From Candidatus Omnitrophota bacterium (GTDB taxonomy: Bacteria; Omnitrophota; Gorgyraeia; Gygaellales; Profunditerraquicolaceae): DNA of 5,430 bases. The DNA lies in the NCBI GenBank assembly GCA_020052635.1, contig JAGVOR010000119.1, positions 1 through 5,430 on the forward strand, written 5' to 3'. Below the pieces are notes generated by a model. That model worked only from the letters and a program-made list of their open reading frames with translations. It searched no databases and was not told the origin of the DNA. Each line of letters opens with the position of its first letter. Position 1 is the first letter of the stretch. Shown here piece after piece: positions 4,451 through 5,430 of this stretch. Both the position numbers and the translations under genes were made by a program.

Positions 4451-5430
4451 TTAATTAATTCTTCCGCAATCTGTACCGCATTGGTGGCAGCACCCTTACG
4501 CAGATTATCCGCGACTACCCAAAGCCATAAGCCTTTTTTATTAAAAGCATCCTGGCGGATGCGGCCGATAAAGGTCTCATCCCTGCCTTCGGCGTCTTTA
4601 GGCATCGGGTATAAATTACTTTTGGGATCATCCATCAGTATCACCCCGGGAGCCTTGTATAATATTTTCCTGGCCGCATCAGGGGTAACAGGTTTTTCGG
4701 TTTCAATATAGACTGATTCAGAGTGCCCGGTCCTCACCGGAACGCGCACAGTGGTTGCCGAAATTTTAATTTTAGGAGCATGCATAATTTTGTGGGTTTC
4801 TTTAACCAGCTTCCATTCTTCGTTGGTATAATCACCTTCCACAAAACTTCCGATATGCGGAAAACAATTGTAAGCTAATTGCTGCGGCATGGATTTATTA
4901 GCCAGATTTACCTGGACATTTCTGCAACCTGAAGCGGCAATTGCGCATACTTCTTCCTTGAGCTGCTCCACCGCCCCTTTACCCGCACCGCTGGAAGCCT
5001 GCAAAGTAGTAACAATGATCTTTTTAATCCCGAATTTTTTATGCAGCGGATTTAACGCTACGACCAGCTGGATCGTCGAGCAATTAGGGTTAGCGATAAT
5101 TCCTTTATGCCTTTTAACATCCGCGCCATTAACCTCAGGGACAACCAGCGGGACCTTCGGGTCCATGCGGAAATCCGCGCCATTATCGATAACTACCGCC
5201 CCTCTTTTTACCGCCTCCGGGGCATAGGTAACCGCCGCACCTTTTTCACCCTCGGTACCGGCAAACAAAGCGATGTCTACTCCGTTAAAACCATCTGCGG
5301 TAATCGGTTCTACCGAATAAGTAGTGCCGTCAACCTCCATATCCCGCGCCGAACGCGCAAAAACTCTTAAATTATTGACGGGAAAATTGCGCTGTTTGAG
5401 AACGCGCAACATTTCAATCCCCACCACCCC
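4447..5430 (-). CDS. asd: Aspartate-semialdehyde dehydrogenase, 5' end missing
   Basis: Asd reduces beta-aspartyl phosphate to aspartate semialdehyde with NADPH, the branch point to lysine/diaminopimelate, threonine and methionine. The frame stays open to the right edge; its first codons read GVVGIEMLRVL, which continues the family's N-terminal GATGxVG loop. About a dozen residues including the true start are therefore outside, and the GTG at 5427 should not be taken as a start. Of roughly 340 residues 327 are present. The catalytic cysteine is in NPNCSTIQ (Cys117 counting from the edge), followed by TTLQASSGAGKGA and by VRVPVRTGHSESVYIE with the catalytic His. The C-terminus has WLWVVADNLRKGAATNAVQIAEEL, typical of the family. 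The segment IDNGADFRM replaces the common IDNSSAFRM. Its TGA overlaps the truA start by 4 nt, so the two are probably one transcript. Identification is firm. Confidence 0.97.
   Translation of the reverse strand, partial: GVVGIEMLRVLKQRNFPVNNLRVFARSARDMEVDGTTYSVEPITADGFNGVDIALFAGTEGEKGAAVTYAPEAVKRGAVVIDNGADFRMDPKVPLVVPEVNGADVKRHKGIIANPNCSTIQLVVALNPLHKKFGIKKIIVTTLQASSGAGKGAVEQLKEEVCAIAASGCRNVQVNLANKSMPQQLAYNCFPHIGSFVEGDYTNEEWKLVKETHKIMHAPKIKISATTVRVPVRTGHSESVYIETEKPVTPDAARKILYKAPGVILMDDPKSNLYPMPKDAEGRDETFIGRIRQDAFNKKGLWLWVVADNLRKGAATNAVQIAEELIK

Noticed and set aside
4244..4711. Plus-strand open frame of 155 codons across asd and truA
   Set aside because: It is fully antisense to two well-supported genes and has no recognisable domain.
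5425..5427. GTG at 5427 as the asd start
   Set aside because: The frame is open to the edge and the preceding codon is Gly, consistent with the middle of the nucleotide-binding loop; the true start is outside.
1..5430. Mobile element, CRISPR, phage or defence system
   Set aside because: No transposase, integrase, repeat-spacer pattern, toxin-antitoxin pair or defence gene is visible on either strand.

Overview
All six genes lie on the minus strand, so transcription runs right to left: asd (cut by the right edge), truA, a polytopic membrane protein, rplM, rpsI, then argC (cut by the left edge). Coding density is high and GC content moderate. The proteins are ordinary bacterial housekeeping enzymes and ribosomal proteins, plus one GT-C/STT3-like membrane protein. 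This suits a free-living bacterium from an environmental lineage. The gene mix and protein style remind me of Candidatus Omnitrophota or nearby deep-branching Gram-negatives, but that is an impression, not a demonstrated placement.

Layout along transcription. Unit 1 is asd-truA-membrane protein (5430 to 2063). asd and truA share an ATGA overlap, and the truA stop codon abuts the start codon of the membrane gene, so the three genes look translationally coupled. No intrinsic terminator is visible after it. Unit 2 is rplM-rpsI (1917 to 1083), the conserved L13-S9 ribosomal pair. It has a near-consensus sigma70-type promoter (TTGACT, 16 bp, TATACT) and a roughly 70-nt leader with a strong hairpin at its extreme 5' end. 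It ends in a clear hairpin-plus-T8 terminator just beyond a heptamer tandem repeat. Unit 3 starts with argC, which has its own near-consensus promoter (TTGACG, 17 bp, TATGAT) and a strong AGGAGG ribosome binding site.

Functionally the window joins amino-acid synthesis (Asd for the aspartate family and diaminopimelate; ArgC for arginine) to translation (L13, S9, and the tRNA pseudouridine synthase TruA). Asd and ArgC share the same fold and a catalytic cysteine, so the window is flanked by two distantly homologous dehydrogenases. The least expected gene is the GT-C/STT3-like protein between truA and rplM. No mobile element, CRISPR array, tRNA, rRNA or defence module is visible, and I do not see a clearly new multi-gene system. 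The points worth checking are the structured regulatory intervals, the membrane protein, and the palindrome-bearing N-terminal extension of TruA. Neither intergenic gap exceeds 300 bases; the two present (904-1082 and 1918-2062) are described feature by feature.
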